64,000 nt of DNA from Gynuella sp. (GTDB taxonomy: Bacteria; Pseudomonadota; Gammaproteobacteria; Pseudomonadales; Natronospirillaceae). A program made the translations under genes and the position numbers. Every line of letters starts with the position of its first letter. Position 1 is the first letter of the stretch. Below the pieces are notes generated by a model. That model did no database searches. It was not told the DNA's origin and worked only from the letters and a program-made list of their open reading frames with translations. This document shows positions 1 to 10,605 of this stretch, piece by piece. The DNA is taken from positions 1-64,000 of the forward strand of contig JANQHX010000109.1 of NCBI GenBank assembly GCA_028282465.1. Reading direction: 5' to 3'.

Positions 1-113
1 GTCTGCCATATTGTTGTTTCTGTTGTCGTAAGTAGAACTGTAAATTAGGTTAATTTGGGAGAATTAAATATTTCATACCAACACACACACAAGCGGGAAA
101 ACTGGAAACTTCT

Positions 114-911
114 GTGCACAAGCACTTTGAACAATACCGTTTCGACCTGATGAGCCAGGAGCTATACGACTTTATTTGGAATGAGTACTGCTCTTGGTAT
201 CTGGAACTGTCCAAGCCGGTATTCTGGAACGAAAACAGCACTGAAGCTCAGCTGCGCGGCACCCGCCGTACACTGGTTCGAGTACTGGAAGTGATTTTGC
301 GACTGGCGCACCCAATCATGCCGTTCATCACTGAAGAAATCTGGCAGAGCATTAAAGGTCTGGCAGGAAAAGACGGCGACAGCATCATGACTCAAGCTTT
401 CCCAATCGCTGATGAAAGCAAGATCGACGAAACCGCAGAAGCCGATTTGGAATGGGTGAAAGGCGTGATCGAAGGTGTGCGTAATATCCGTGGTGAAATG
501 AACATTGCACCAAGCAAAGCACTGCCTATTCTGCTGCAAAACGGTTCCGCTGACGACAAACGTCGTTTTGAAGAAAACGAACAGTTCCTAATTAAGCTGG
601 CCAAGCTGGAAAGCATAGAATGGTTGGGGGATGCTGAAGGCCCAATGTCTGCCACTCAACTAGTGGGCAACATGAAGGTACTGGTTCCTATGGCTGGTCT
701 GATTGATGTAGAAGCAGAAAAAGCTCGCTTGAACAAAGAGATCGCCAAGGTTGAAAAAGATCTGGCTCGTATCACGGGCAAACTAAGCAATGAAGGCTTC
801 GTATCCAAAGCCCCTGAAGCAGTGATTGCTAAAGAGAAGGAAAAAGCGGCTAATCACGAAAGCACTGTAGCGAACCTGAAAGAGCAGATTGCCAAGCTGG
901 ATGAGCTTTAA
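114..911 (+). CDS. valS: Valine--tRNA ligase, C-terminal part (5' truncated)
   Basis: Class I aminoacyl-tRNA synthetase that charges tRNA-Val in the cytoplasm. What is visible is only the anticodon-binding domain (about residues 1-150, with [20 protein letters not shown] and [14 protein letters not shown]) and the C-terminal coiled-coil arm (about 195-265, ending in [20 protein letters not shown] and [13 protein letters not shown]). A full enzyme is about 950 residues; here the catalytic Rossmann domain (HIGH and KMSKS motifs) is absent. The frame runs upstream only to an in-frame TAG at 33-35, and the residues between there and about 100 do not look like ValRS, so the GTG at 114 is only the first usable start in the surviving frame. 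Because ValRS is essential, this is either a contig-end or assembly break, or a genuinely broken copy. Identity of the fragment is certain; its completeness is not. Confidence 0.8.
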   Translation: MHKHFEQYRFDLMSQELYDFIWNEYCSWYLELSKPVFWNENSTEAQLRGTRRTLVRVLEVILRLAHPIMPFITEEIWQSIKGLAGKDGDSIMTQAFPIADESKIDETAEADLEWVKGVIEGVRNIRGEMNIAPSKALPILLQNGSADDKRRFEENEQFLIKLAKLESIEWLGDAEGPMSATQLVGNMKVLVPMAGLIDVEAEKARLNKEIAKVEKDLARITGKLSNEGFVSKAPEAVIAKEKEKAANHESTVANLKEQIAKLDEL

Positions 912-941
912 TGAGTTAATAGATTAAGTTAAAAAACATGT

Positions 942-986
942 AAAACAAAAAAGCCCTAAATGGAAAAATTGGGGCTTTTTTGTTTT
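942..986. terminator. Bidirectional intrinsic terminator
   Basis: Fifteen-base arms (AAAACAAAAAAGCCC, and GGGCTTTTTTGTTTT at 972-986) form a stem whose A-rich left and T-rich right flanks serve both strands. It separates valS from the convergent NIF3 gene. Confidence 0.85.
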
Positions 987-1038
987 TAGTGAGCTAAACC
1001 TACACCTAAAGTGATTAATCGAAAAAAGCTTTAACTCA

Positions 1039-1794
1039 TTAAACAGGAATGGGAAGGTCAATAAAGCGAATATCTAAATTAAACTTATCCGCCAAATGCT
1101 CGCCCAAGGCCTTAACACCTCCCTTTTCAGTGGCATGATGACCAGCCGCAAAAAAGTGAATGTCTCGCTCCATAGCAATATGAACCGTAGGTTCTGAAAT
1201 TTCACCGGTGAGATAGGCATCACAATGATTGTCTGCCGCTGCGGTTATATATCCTTGAGCCCCACCAGTGCAAATACCAATGGTTTTAATCAACCTATTG
1301 GATGGTACATGCACGGGCTTAAAGCCCAATTGCTTTTCAAGCAACAGGGCGAGTTCAGTACCCTTTACAGGCCTATCGAACTCGGCCTTTACGCCTACAA
1401 TATTTGGATCGTCAGAAAGCGGGCCAATCACTTTTGAATGAATCAGTTGGCAAAGCTGAACATTGTTTCCCAACTGAGGATGCACATCCAAAGGCAGATG
1501 GTAACCGTAAAGGTTAATGTCATTCTTAATAAGGGATTTGATTCGTTGGTATTTCATACCAACGATTTGTGGATCTTCACTCTTCCAGAAATAGCCATGA
1601 TGAACAACAATTGCGTCTGCATTAATCTCTATCGCTTTTTCAATAAGCGCCAGACTGGCAGTGACACCTGTTACCAGGGTTGAAATATTGTCAGTACCTT
1701 GAACCTGCAAACCATTCGGAGCATAGTCTTTAATCGCTGGCACATTAAGGAGTTCATTCAGGTATTTGTTTAATTCGAAATTACCAATTGTCAT
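1039..1794 (-). CDS. NIF3-like dinuclear metal-centre protein (YbgI family)
   Basis: 251-residue member of the NIF3/YbgI family, which forms toroidal hexamers with a dinuclear metal site; it is often called GTP cyclohydrolase I type 2-like, but the cellular role is unsettled. Metal-binding motifs are visible: HH at 65-66 (VVHHGYFW), the HLPLDVHP segment at 99-106, and the C-terminal AGHHATEKGG segment with H219/H220 and E223. Length matches the short bacterial form without the inserted PII-like domain. It lies divergently from the DegS-type protease, the same neighbourhood as in Pseudomonas (NIF3 next to algW). Family assignment is firm, exact function is not. Confidence 0.9.
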   Translation of the reverse strand: MTIGNFELNKYLNELLNVPAIKDYAPNGLQVQGTDNISTLVTGVTASLALIEKAIEINADAIVVHHGYFWKSEDPQIVGMKYQRIKSLIKNDINLYGYHLPLDVHPQLGNNVQLCQLIHSKVIGPLSDDPNIVGVKAEFDRPVKGTELALLLEKQLGFKPVHVPSNRLIKTIGICTGGAQGYITAAADNHCDAYLTGEISEPTVHIAMERDIHFFAAGHHATEKGGVKALGEHLADKFNLDIRFIDLPIPV

Positions 1795-1866
1795 TTGTGC
1801 TTTGCTTTTCCCGTTAACGATTTGTAGTCTTTACCAAATTTTAATCTCAGACAGCTCTTTCAACCA

Positions 1867-2988
1867 ATGTTTTCAACCTTTCGATTTCTAATTTTACCAA
1901 TTCTTTCAGGCGTTGTTTTTGCGGGAATAATTATTTTTTGTTTTCCACAAATTATAAATCCCGGAGTTTCCAATACCTATATTACTGATGAGCGACTACA
2001 ACCCGTACACAGCTATAACGCGGGAATAGCAAAAGCATCTCCATCAGTGGTTAATATTTTCAGTAACAGAATCGTTAGGGATGAACCCAACCCTTTTTGG
2101 GAAGGTTTGTTAAGTGATCCCTATTTCAAGCAATACTTTGCACAACAATATCAACCCTCAAGAGAAAGAATCGAATCTAGCTTGGGTTCTGGTGTCATCC
2201 TTACCAAGCAAGGACACATATTGACCAACAACCATGTCATTGTAGGTGCAGATGTAATTCTTGTTGCTCTAGCCGACGGAAGAGAATTAAGTGCTGAAAT
2301 CATTGGTACTGATCCAGGCAGTGACCTGGCAGTTTTAAAAATAGAGGCCCCTAATTTAGTGGCAGCTGACCTACAAAACCAACCCTCTAATGTGGGAGAT
2401 GTGGTATTTGCCATCGGAAATCCTTTTGGAGTAGGCCAAACGGTCACCATGGGGATTATCAGTGCCACCGGTCGTAACCAACTAGGTGTTGCGGAGTTTG
2501 AAGACTTTATTCAGACCGATGCCGCAATCAACCCGGGTAACTCGGGTGGTGCACTGGTGGATACTCAAGGCAAACTGGTGGGTATCAATACCGCTGTTTT
2601 TTCTATTGGTGGCGGTATTAGCTTTGTCATCCCAACTCATCAGGCTGTGAGAGTTTTGGAACAAATACTTAGCCATGGACAAGTCATTCGTGGCTATGTT
2701 GGAGCGTCCATGAATCTTTTGACCCCAAGCCAAATGAAGTCATTTGGATTTGAAAATCAGATTGGCTTAGTGGTAACAGATATTGCTGAAGATAGCCCGG
2801 CTATGGAGGCAAGACTTCAGCCTGGAGACATTATAGTTGAGATTGCGGGATTAAAAATTCAAAGTAGCCTAGCCGCTCAACAGCAAGTGACGAGTGCCGA
2901 GCCTGGAGATGAACTTGAAATTAAAATAATTCGAAACGGAGAAGTATTAGACAAAAAAGTGAGAGTCGGTGTTCGACCCTCACTTTAA
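1867..2988 (+). CDS. degS: DegS/AlgW-type envelope-stress serine protease
   Basis: Membrane-anchored periplasmic HtrA-family protease. In relatives it senses misfolded porin C-termini through its PDZ domain and makes the first cut in the anti-sigma factor RseA/MucA, releasing sigma-E/AlgU. The sequence shows one N-terminal hydrophobic anchor (about 5-30), a trypsin-like domain with the triad H123 (TNNHV), D153 (GSDLAVL) and S226 (NPGNSGGAL), and a single PDZ domain at about 270-365. One PDZ plus a membrane anchor, and a length of 373, point to DegS/AlgW rather than DegP/DegQ. It is convergent with hisD, whose stop is only 5 bases away. In Pseudomonas hisC lies between algW and hisD; it is absent here. 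Confidence 0.92.
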   Translation: MFSTFRFLILPILSGVVFAGIIIFCFPQIINPGVSNTYITDERLQPVHSYNAGIAKASPSVVNIFSNRIVRDEPNPFWEGLLSDPYFKQYFAQQYQPSRERIESSLGSGVILTKQGHILTNNHVIVGADVILVALADGRELSAEIIGTDPGSDLAVLKIEAPNLVAADLQNQPSNVGDVVFAIGNPFGVGQTVTMGIISATGRNQLGVAEFEDFIQTDAAINPGNSGGALVDTQGKLVGINTAVFSIGGGISFVIPTHQAVRVLEQILSHGQVIRGYVGASMNLLTPSQMKSFGFENQIGLVVTDIAEDSPAMEARLQPGDIIVEIAGLKIQSSLAAQQQVTSAEPGDELEIKIIRNGEVLDKKVRVGVRPSL

Positions 2989-2993
2989 AAGAT

Positions 2994-4289
2994 CTATTTT
3001 TTAACTCTGAAAGCGGCACTCAAACCATGGGCTCGTAACTCTTCACCTTCTGCAAGGACTTGAGTTGGCAGACCCAACTCAGACGCCCCTTCAGGTGAAG
3101 CATAAATAATCGACGATTTCTTCTGAAAATCATAAACCCCCAAAGGCGAGAAGAATCTTGCGGTGCCAGAGGTAGGCAAAACGTGATTTGGGCCAGCCAT
3201 ATAATCACCTAACGCTTCAGGTGTGTGTCTCCCCATAAATATCGCGCCAGCATGTTTAATCGCTGCAAGATATTGATTGGGATTTTCCACAGACAATTCC
3301 AAATGTTCTGGCGCCACTCTATTTGAGATGGCTACAGCTTCATCCAAATCCTTGCATTGAATCAAAATACTTCTGTCTTCACATGATTTTAAAACCATGT
3401 CTTTCCTTGGGAGGTCTTCCACAAGTTTGTCTGCAGCTGCCTGAACTTTTTCAATGTACACTGGGTCAGGGCAGACAAGAATGGATTGAGAATCGTATGC
3501 GTGCTCTGCCTGTGAAAACAAATCCATTGCGATCCATTCTGGATCAGTGCCGCCGTCACAAATCACTAGAATCTCAGACGGGCCAGCTATCATGTCTATG
3601 CCAACACGGCCAAATACTTCTTTTTTAGCAGTGGTGACATATGGGTTACCCGGGCCAACAATTTTATCTACCCTGGGTACGCTTTCCGTTCCGAAAGCCA
3701 TAGCTGCTACTGCCTGTGCCCCGCCAATGCAGAACACTTTATCAACCCCTGCCAGCGCAGCCGCAGCCAACACAAATTGATTAGCCTGTCCTTTTGGAGC
3801 AGGGGAAAATAAAACAATCTCACTAACGCCTGCAACTTCAGCAGGAATGGCGCACATTAATACTGAGGAAGCTAAACCAATAGGCGCATAAACCCCTACT
3901 CTATCCAGAGGTGTTATTTTCTGACCTAAGGTATTTCCTAAATCGTCTTTATAGGTCCAATCTTCTTGTTGTTGATGTTGGTGAAATTCTTTAATTCTGT
4001 TGGCAGCCAAGGACAACGCACGTTGCGCTTGCTCTGGTAATTCATCTAGCGCTTTCTGAAGCTCAGGCTTTTCGATGACTAGCTCTGAAAACTCATCTGC
4101 TCCAAATTGATCGAACCGATTAGTTAACTCAAGTAATGCCGCATCACCCTGTTTAGAGACAGAAGACAGTATTTCTGCAACTGCTTCTTCAACTTTAGAA
4201 TCGGATACGGTTTCCCAAGCTAACAGTGCGTCCAACTGATTATTGAAGTCCGCATCATTACTGTTTAAGCGATTAAACTTAACTGCCAT
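2994..4289 (-). CDS. hisD: Histidinol dehydrogenase
   Basis: Catalyses the last two steps of histidine synthesis: NAD-dependent oxidation of L-histidinol through histidinal to L-histidine, with a zinc ion. The 431 residues match the family. Expected residues are present: zinc ligands Q260 and H263 (FSQAEHAYDSQS), D362 (GDYMAGPNHVLP) and a C-terminal His (ELRAHGLSAAF), with catalytic E328-H329 in APEHLEL. The glycine-rich VGPGNPYV segment lies near 211-218. It is the last gene of the minus-strand set mlaC-ibaG-murA-hisG-hisD and starts 38 bases after hisG. Other his genes are not in the window. Confidence 0.96.
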   Translation of the reverse strand: MAVKFNRLNSNDADFNNQLDALLAWETVSDSKVEEAVAEILSSVSKQGDAALLELTNRFDQFGADEFSELVIEKPELQKALDELPEQAQRALSLAANRIKEFHQHQQQEDWTYKDDLGNTLGQKITPLDRVGVYAPIGLASSVLMCAIPAEVAGVSEIVLFSPAPKGQANQFVLAAAALAGVDKVFCIGGAQAVAAMAFGTESVPRVDKIVGPGNPYVTTAKKEVFGRVGIDMIAGPSEILVICDGGTDPEWIAMDLFSQAEHAYDSQSILVCPDPVYIEKVQAAADKLVEDLPRKDMVLKSCEDRSILIQCKDLDEAVAISNRVAPEHLELSVENPNQYLAAIKHAGAIFMGRHTPEALGDYMAGPNHVLPTSGTARFFSPLGVYDFQKKSSIIYASPEGASELGLPTQVLAEGEELRAHGLSAAFRVKK

Positions 4290-4327
4290 TTAAAACTCAA
4301 CTTTTATTGGTCTATTAACTTTAGTTT

Positions 4328-4960
4328 TTAATCAGTCACCGCTTCTGCCATCTGATTAATGATGGGTTGAAGCTGCTTAAATTTTGTTTTCATTGAAGAT
4401 CGGTTAGCTACTAGGCGGCTGCTAATATCAGCGATGTGTTCTCTTGGCTCCAAGCCATTGGCAATGAGCGTGTTGCCAGTATCAACAATATCCACAATAC
4501 AATCCGCTAAGCCCATAATGGGAGCCAATTCCATTCCGCCATAAAGCTTAATAATTTCAACCTGTCGACCTTGTTCCGCGTAATATTGCTTCGCTAGATC
4601 GACAAACTTGGTCGCAACGCGAATCCGACCACTAGATATTTCTGAACCTTTCAAAGCTGCAGTCATTAACCGACACTTTGCGATCTTCAAATCCAGCACT
4701 TCTTGCACTTCTTGTGCGTCATGCTCCATCAACACGTCTTTACCGGAAACCCCTAAATCAGCAGCGCCATACTCGACATAGGTTGGGACATCAGTAGCAC
4801 GAATCACTAATAACCGAACATTGGGCATATTAGTTTCGAAAATTAGCTTACGGCTTTTGCTGATGTCTTCTGCTGGTTCAATACCAGCGGCTGCAAGCAA
4901 AGGCAGGGTTTCTTTTAAGATTCGTCCTTTTGAAAGAGCGATTACGATTGGCTGTTCCAT
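4328..4960 (-). CDS. hisG: ATP phosphoribosyltransferase, short form
   Basis: First step of histidine synthesis: joins ATP and PRPP to give phosphoribosyl-ATP. The 210 residues are the short HisG type ([15 protein letters not shown] at the start, [15 protein letters not shown] near the PRPP loop), lacking the C-terminal ACT-like regulatory domain of long HisG. Short HisG normally works as an octamer with the HisS-like subunit HisZ, which carries histidine feedback inhibition; hisZ is not in the window. murA ends 3 bases upstream and hisD follows, so the genes are likely co-transcribed. Confidence 0.95.
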   Translation of the reverse strand: MEQPIVIALSKGRILKETLPLLAAAGIEPAEDISKSRKLIFETNMPNVRLLVIRATDVPTYVEYGAADLGVSGKDVLMEHDAQEVQEVLDLKIAKCRLMTAALKGSEISSGRIRVATKFVDLAKQYYAEQGRQVEIIKLYGGMELAPIMGLADCIVDIVDTGNTLIANGLEPREHIADISSRLVANRSSMKTKFKQLQPIINQMAEAVTD

Positions 4961-4963
4961 AAA

Positions 4964-6485
<1,522 letters not shown>

Positions 6486-6585
6486 CGTTCCCGCCTTAGC
6501 TAGTATGAATTCAAAATGGGGCGGCATTATAAAGAAGAACTCAAGACATTGCGACGATGCCTGGAGTTCTTAATCACATGAGAAT

Positions 6586-7227
6586 TTATTCAAAATTGGA
6601 AACTTCAAACGACTGCTGTGTTACTTCCTGCCACTTCTCAATTGCCGCCGAAATATCACCTTCTGTTTCTCTCATGATTTGGTCAAATTGAGACTTAAAT
6701 GTGATTCCGAGATTCACGCCGTTGAAGATAATATTTTGCATTTTCCAGGATTTAGCGCCCTTACTATAGTACATAGATTGAACGATTGGGTACTTGGTAC
6801 CATCTGGCGCAACAGCCTCAAGATGGATACGAGTGTTCCTAACGGTATCCTTTTTGTCATCTCCTGCTGGCACGACAACTACTTGATAACCTTTAAAGCT
6901 TTGCATTCCAGCAGCATAAGTGTCGACCATACTCTTTTTAAATACCTCAAGAAATTGATACTTCTGCTCTTTTGATGCTTTCTTGAAATGGTCACCCATC
7001 ACTCGGGCGGTGATTATTTTGAATCCAACAACTTCATCGAGTAGTCGCTCCATTTCAGCATTGAATTGCTCACCGTTTAGGTCTGTCTCCATTAAGTCGA
7101 GCACATGCTGAACACCAGTCACAACCACTTCTTCTGCAGTAGGGCCTGCTAGTTCTGTGTTTGCATGTGCATTTGAAATCATGGAGCTGATTAACAAGAC
7201 CAGCAGCGAAGATATTATGGTTTTCAT
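6586..7227 (-). CDS. mlaC: Periplasmic phospholipid-carrier MlaC
   Basis: MlaC ferries phospholipids across the periplasm between the outer-membrane MlaA complex and the inner-membrane MlaFEDB ABC transporter, keeping outer-leaflet lipid asymmetry. The 213 residues start with a clear signal peptide (cut near NAHA, about residue 23) and carry the family pattern (FKIITARVMGDHFKKASKEQ, IVQSMYYSKGAKSWKMQNII). It is the first gene of its operon here; mlaF, mlaE and mlaD, normally just upstream, and mlaB, normally just downstream, are all absent. Either the transporter is encoded elsewhere or MlaC works with another partner. Confidence 0.92.
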   Translation of the reverse strand: MKTIISSLLVLLISSMISNAHANTELAGPTAEEVVVTGVQHVLDLMETDLNGEQFNAEMERLLDEVVGFKIITARVMGDHFKKASKEQKYQFLEVFKKSMVDTYAAGMQSFKGYQVVVVPAGDDKKDTVRNTRIHLEAVAPDGTKYPIVQSMYYSKGAKSWKMQNIIFNGVNLGITFKSQFDQIMRETEGDISAAIEKWQEVTQQSFEVSNFE

Positions 7228-7601
7228 AAAGTTTCCTTTACTTAATGTGCTTAAACCCAGTTTGACGGGTAAAGTTGAACCTTGGCTGAACCGCTTAAAT
7301 GCTTTTTCGTTTTTCTATTATTACGCGTAACCAGTCAAACTGTCTGGATTGAAGAACCTAGAATAGTGTAAATGAAAAGCTAAATCAGGGGTTCGATGGC
7401 TACTCAACCCAGAAGTATCGGGTAATGTAACCCATTGAATACTCTAAGAGTTTCCGTTTCATCGAGTATCAACGTAGAGTCATTGTTGTTAAATACAACC
7501 TTTGGTTCAAGATGCGGTTCACTTATATCAAAGAATTTTTGCAAATCAGCTGACAAATCTCTTTAATTCACCACCTAATTAGCTAAGTGTTGGTAAGTAT
7601 T
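7228..7601. other. Divergent intergenic region between mlaC and yrbG
   Basis: 374 bases between two divergent operons, so it must hold promoters for both arms. I see no coding potential and no strong sigma-70 pair. An imperfect inverted repeat, TTGAATACTC (from about 7435) against GAGTATCAA (from about 7462), is the only local symmetry noted. In E. coli and Pseudomonas the mlaFED genes lie at this position. Confidence 0.5.
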
Positions 7602-8561
7602 ATGTTGATTTGGCCTTTGGTCGCCATTGTTGCAGGTTTAATCATTCTGGTTTGGAGTTCAGACCGATTTGTTTATGGCGCGGCTGCCCTAGCGCATAAT
7701 TTCGGGGTTCCACATTTAATTATCGGCGTTACTATCGTTTCACTTGGCACATCGGCTCCAGAAATTCTGGTGGCGGCAAACGCGTCACTGAGTGACTCAG
7801 TCGGGTTGGCGATGGGTAATGCGCTTGGCTCTAACATAGCTAATATTGGTCTAGTTTTAGGAATCACAGCACTAATAGCTCCTCTTCCAATTTCTCGGCG
7901 GGTAATGAAGGTTGAGAATCTTGTTTTGCTCGCCGTGACCTTATTGGCTGGTTACTTTATCTACGATTTAATTGTTGAACGATCTGAAAGTATTCTGTTG
8001 CTCCTAAGCTTGTTCGTGTTTCTATTTTGGATTTTCAAAAACGCCAAAGAAAACGACCAGAGTGAATTCGATGATGATATCCCAAATACCATGTCCAACG
8101 TCGTTGCAACCATTTGGTTTGTCGTGGGCCTTGTGCTGCTAGTGGCCAGTTCAAGATTATTGGTTTGGGGTGCGGTTGAAGTCGCCAGGGCATTGAACAT
8201 CAGCGAGTTAATTATTGGCGCCACCATAGTTGCTATTGGAACCAGTCTTCCAGAACTGGCGGCCTCAGTAACCAGCGCATTGAAAGGTCATCATGACATC
8301 GCCATCGGAAATGTATTGGGCTCTAACATTTTTAATCTTCTCGCAGTAGCGGCAGTTCCTGGTTTATTGAATCCAACTGCATTGAGTACAGACCTGTTCT
8401 GGAGAGACTATCTCAGCATGCTGTTTCTAACATCATTGCTTTGTTTGGGATTACTTTGGAGAGGCAGCTCAGGTCGTCCTTTGGGAAGGGTTTTTGGTCT
8501 GCTAGTATTAGGCCTCTATTCTGGTTATCTGTACATTAATTACTTAGCAATAGCGAATTAA
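7602..8561 (+). CDS. Calcium/sodium antiporter, YrbG type
   Basis: Inner-membrane cation/Ca2+ exchanger of the CaCA family (YrbG). About ten hydrophobic segments are arranged as two homologous halves, each with an alpha-repeat: VSLGTSAPEILVA with GNALGSNIANIGLVLG in the first, and VAIGTSLPELAASV with GNVLGSNIFNLLAV in the second. The acidic residues of the GTS(A/L)PE motifs are the ion ligands in this family. The ATG at 7602 is preferred over the GTG at 7587. It opens the yrbG-kdsD-lptCAB-rpoN arm, the same position as in E. coli. The ion actually moved is not established for YrbG. Confidence 0.9.
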   Translation: MLIWPLVAIVAGLIILVWSSDRFVYGAAALAHNFGVPHLIIGVTIVSLGTSAPEILVAANASLSDSVGLAMGNALGSNIANIGLVLGITALIAPLPISRRVMKVENLVLLAVTLLAGYFIYDLIVERSESILLLLSLFVFLFWIFKNAKENDQSEFDDDIPNTMSNVVATIWFVVGLVLLVASSRLLVWGAVEVARALNISELIIGATIVAIGTSLPELAASVTSALKGHHDIAIGNVLGSNIFNLLAVAAVPGLLNPTALSTDLFWRDYLSMLFLTSLLCLGLLWRGSSGRPLGRVFGLLVLGLYSGYLYINYLAIAN

Positions 8562-8575
8562 GTGACTCACACATC

Positions 8576-9547
8576 ATGACCCCATCACTTTTCATGCAAT
8601 CCGCTTTACGAACCATAGAAATGGAGTCAAAAGCGATACAAAGTCTTTCTGGTTTTCTAGATCCACAATTTCCTGAAGCTTGCCAAGCACTCATGGCGAT
8701 TCGAGGTAAAATAGTGGTGACAGGTATGGGTAAGTCCGGTCATATTGGGAAAAAGATTGCAGCCACTTTGGCTAGCACAGGGTCTCCTGCGTTTTTTGTC
8801 CATCCTGGTGAAGCCAGCCATGGTGATATCGGAATGATTGCCCAAGACGACGCGGTAATTGCGATGTCGAATTCTGGGGAAACACCCGAAGTACTCAGCT
8901 TAATTCCTGCTATTAAGCGCATTGGTGTTCCCCTAATCGCGTTAACTGGAAGTCATAATTCTTCTTTATCTAAACAATCTGATTTTCACCTTTATGCAGG
9001 TGTAGAAGAAGAAGCTTGTCCACTGAATCTAGCACCCACCTCATCAACCACCGCAACTTTGGTAATGGGGGACGCTCTCGCCATTGCCTTATTGGAAGCA
9101 AGGGGGTTCACTGCTGAAGATTTCGCATTCAGCCACCCTTCAGGGAGTTTGGGTAAACGACTGCTACTCAAAGTTGAGGATATTATGCACGCCGGTGTTG
9201 ATGTGCCTAAAGTAACGCCACAAACCAAGCTCAAAGAAGCATTATTCGAAATCTCAGACAAAAAACTTGGCATGACCTCAGTTGTTGATGACAACGGATC
9301 ACTTCTAGGGGTTTTTACCGATGGTGATTTACGACGTGCTTTAGACAAAGATTTGGATATCAAATCCACCTCTATTTCTCAATGTATGCACTCAGGAGCC
9401 GCCACCATAGATCCTGGAAAACTGGCGGCAGAAGCCCTATACGTGATGGAAGAGAAGAAGATTACCTCTCTAATTGTTTTAAATGAACAAAACCAACCCG
9501 TTGGGGTTGTTCACCTTCACGATTTGTTAAAGGCAGGGGTGGCTTAA
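8576..9547 (+). CDS. kdsD: Arabinose-5-phosphate isomerase
   Basis: Converts D-ribulose 5-phosphate to D-arabinose 5-phosphate, the precursor of the KDO sugar of lipopolysaccharide. The sugar-isomerase (SIS) domain covers about 40-175 (TGMGKSGHIGKKIA, FVHPGEASHGDIGM, AMSNSGETPEV), followed by two CBS domains to residue 323, the standard layout. It follows yrbG by 14 bases. The next gene should be kdsC (KDO-8-phosphate phosphatase), but lptC begins one base after the kdsD stop codon, so kdsC has been lost from this cluster or moved. Confidence 0.94.
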   Translation: MTPSLFMQSALRTIEMESKAIQSLSGFLDPQFPEACQALMAIRGKIVVTGMGKSGHIGKKIAATLASTGSPAFFVHPGEASHGDIGMIAQDDAVIAMSNSGETPEVLSLIPAIKRIGVPLIALTGSHNSSLSKQSDFHLYAGVEEEACPLNLAPTSSTTATLVMGDALAIALLEARGFTAEDFAFSHPSGSLGKRLLLKVEDIMHAGVDVPKVTPQTKLKEALFEISDKKLGMTSVVDDNGSLLGVFTDGDLRRALDKDLDIKSTSISQCMHSGAATIDPGKLAAEALYVMEEKKITSLIVLNEQNQPVGVVHLHDLLKAGVA

Positions 9548-9548
9548 T

Positions 9549-10109
9549 TTGTCTCTGCTGAGATTTATTGTCCCTGGTCTAATTGCTCTAGGTTTCGGAT
9601 TTATTCTGATATGGAGTAATCAAGAGCCTTTGGATGAAACCTTGAGCAACGATACTCAAAGAGCGCCTCTTGCGTTCGCCAAACAGGTAACAAGATACGG
9701 TTTTAATGAACAAGGAGAAGTGCAGAATATTATTTTTGCACAGTCACTAGACCAACCTCATGATGGCAAAACGATAGATTTTGTTATGCCAATCATTAAA
9801 GTTGAGGATGGTCAGAATCCGGCTTGGGAAATATCATCTGATTTTGCAGTGTTAGAAGAACAAAGAGTCATTACTCTTTTCGATAATGTGCTGGTAAAAA
9901 ACTTAGTTGAGCCTCTGAGTACCGACCAAAACTGGAACTTAACAACCAACAAGCTTACCTATGATGACAGCAAAGAATACGCATACACTGATCAAGCTGT
10001 TAAGATGACACGCTCAGACAGTGTTCTAACCGCAACGGGAATGGAACTCGATATGCGACGGGAAACCATAGAATTTAAGCAGGATTTAAATGCAAATTAC
10101 CAACCTTAA
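9549..10109 (+). CDS. lptC: LPS export protein LptC
   Basis: Bitopic inner-membrane protein of the LptB2FGC complex that passes lipopolysaccharide to the periplasmic bridge protein LptA. The 186 residues have an N-terminal membrane helix (about 4-24) and a beta-jellyroll periplasmic domain (RYGFNEQGEVQNIIFA, VTLFDNVLVKN-like strands, MTRSDSVLTATGMELDM). It appears to start at TTG 9549, one base after kdsD, and its end overlaps lptA by 20 bases, so translational coupling is likely. Sequence conservation in this family is low; the call rests on fold pattern, length and context. Confidence 0.88.
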   Translation: MSLLRFIVPGLIALGFGFILIWSNQEPLDETLSNDTQRAPLAFAKQVTRYGFNEQGEVQNIIFAQSLDQPHDGKTIDFVMPIIKVEDGQNPAWEISSDFAVLEEQRVITLFDNVLVKNLVEPLSTDQNWNLTTNKLTYDDSKEYAYTDQAVKMTRSDSVLTATGMELDMRRETIEFKQDLNANYQP

Positions 10110-10605
10110 CCTGTTCTCTCTTATCACCCTAAGCCTTCTCACCTCTGCTTCATTAGCCTTAGAGTCAGATCGGGATCAACCCATCAAAGTGAAGGCAGAA
10201 AATGGCCAGTACAACAACTTAACCGGTGAGATGCTTTACCAAGGCAATGTGGAATTTTGGCAAGGCAGTATGTATCTGAAGGCCGATAAAGTAATTGTTC
10301 AGTTTTACGACGGCAAAGCTTCAGAGCTATTCGCATTCGGTGAACCGGCTTACATGGAGCAACTTCCAGAAGAGTCAGAAGATATGATGTTTGCGGAAGG
10401 CAATCGTATTGAGTACCGAATGGCAGAGGCTGACATTGTGGTAAAAGGCGCGGCAAAGATATCCCAAGGTGAAAACCAAATGTCAGGCGCTCAAATTATT
10501 TACAGCCTAGATGGTAATCAAGGGGAAGTTACAGGCAGCGCCTCTGAATCCGGCGATGGGCGCATGGAAATGATAATTCAACCTGGCCAATTCACGAATG
10601 AATAG
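10090..10605 (+). CDS. lptA: LPS transport periplasmic protein LptA
   Basis: Forms the beta-jellyroll bridge carrying lipopolysaccharide across the periplasm to LptDE. It has a signal peptide (about 1-23) followed by an OstA-like domain: [35 protein letters not shown], then [20 protein letters not shown]. 171 residues, near the E. coli length of 185. It overlaps lptC upstream by 20 bases and lptB downstream by 8, indicating one tightly coupled export unit. Confidence 0.92.
   Translation: MQITNLNLFSLITLSLLTSASLALESDRDQPIKVKAENGQYNNLTGEMLYQGNVEFWQGSMYLKADKVIVQFYDGKASELFAFGEPAYMEQLPEESEDMMFAEGNRIEYRMAEADIVVKGAAKISQGENQMSGAQIIYSLDGNQGEVTGSASESGDGRMEMIIQPGQFTNE

Noticed and set aside
1225-1683. 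Plus-strand open frames opposite the NIF3 gene
   Set aside because: They are antisense shadows of a well-supported gene and show no family pattern.
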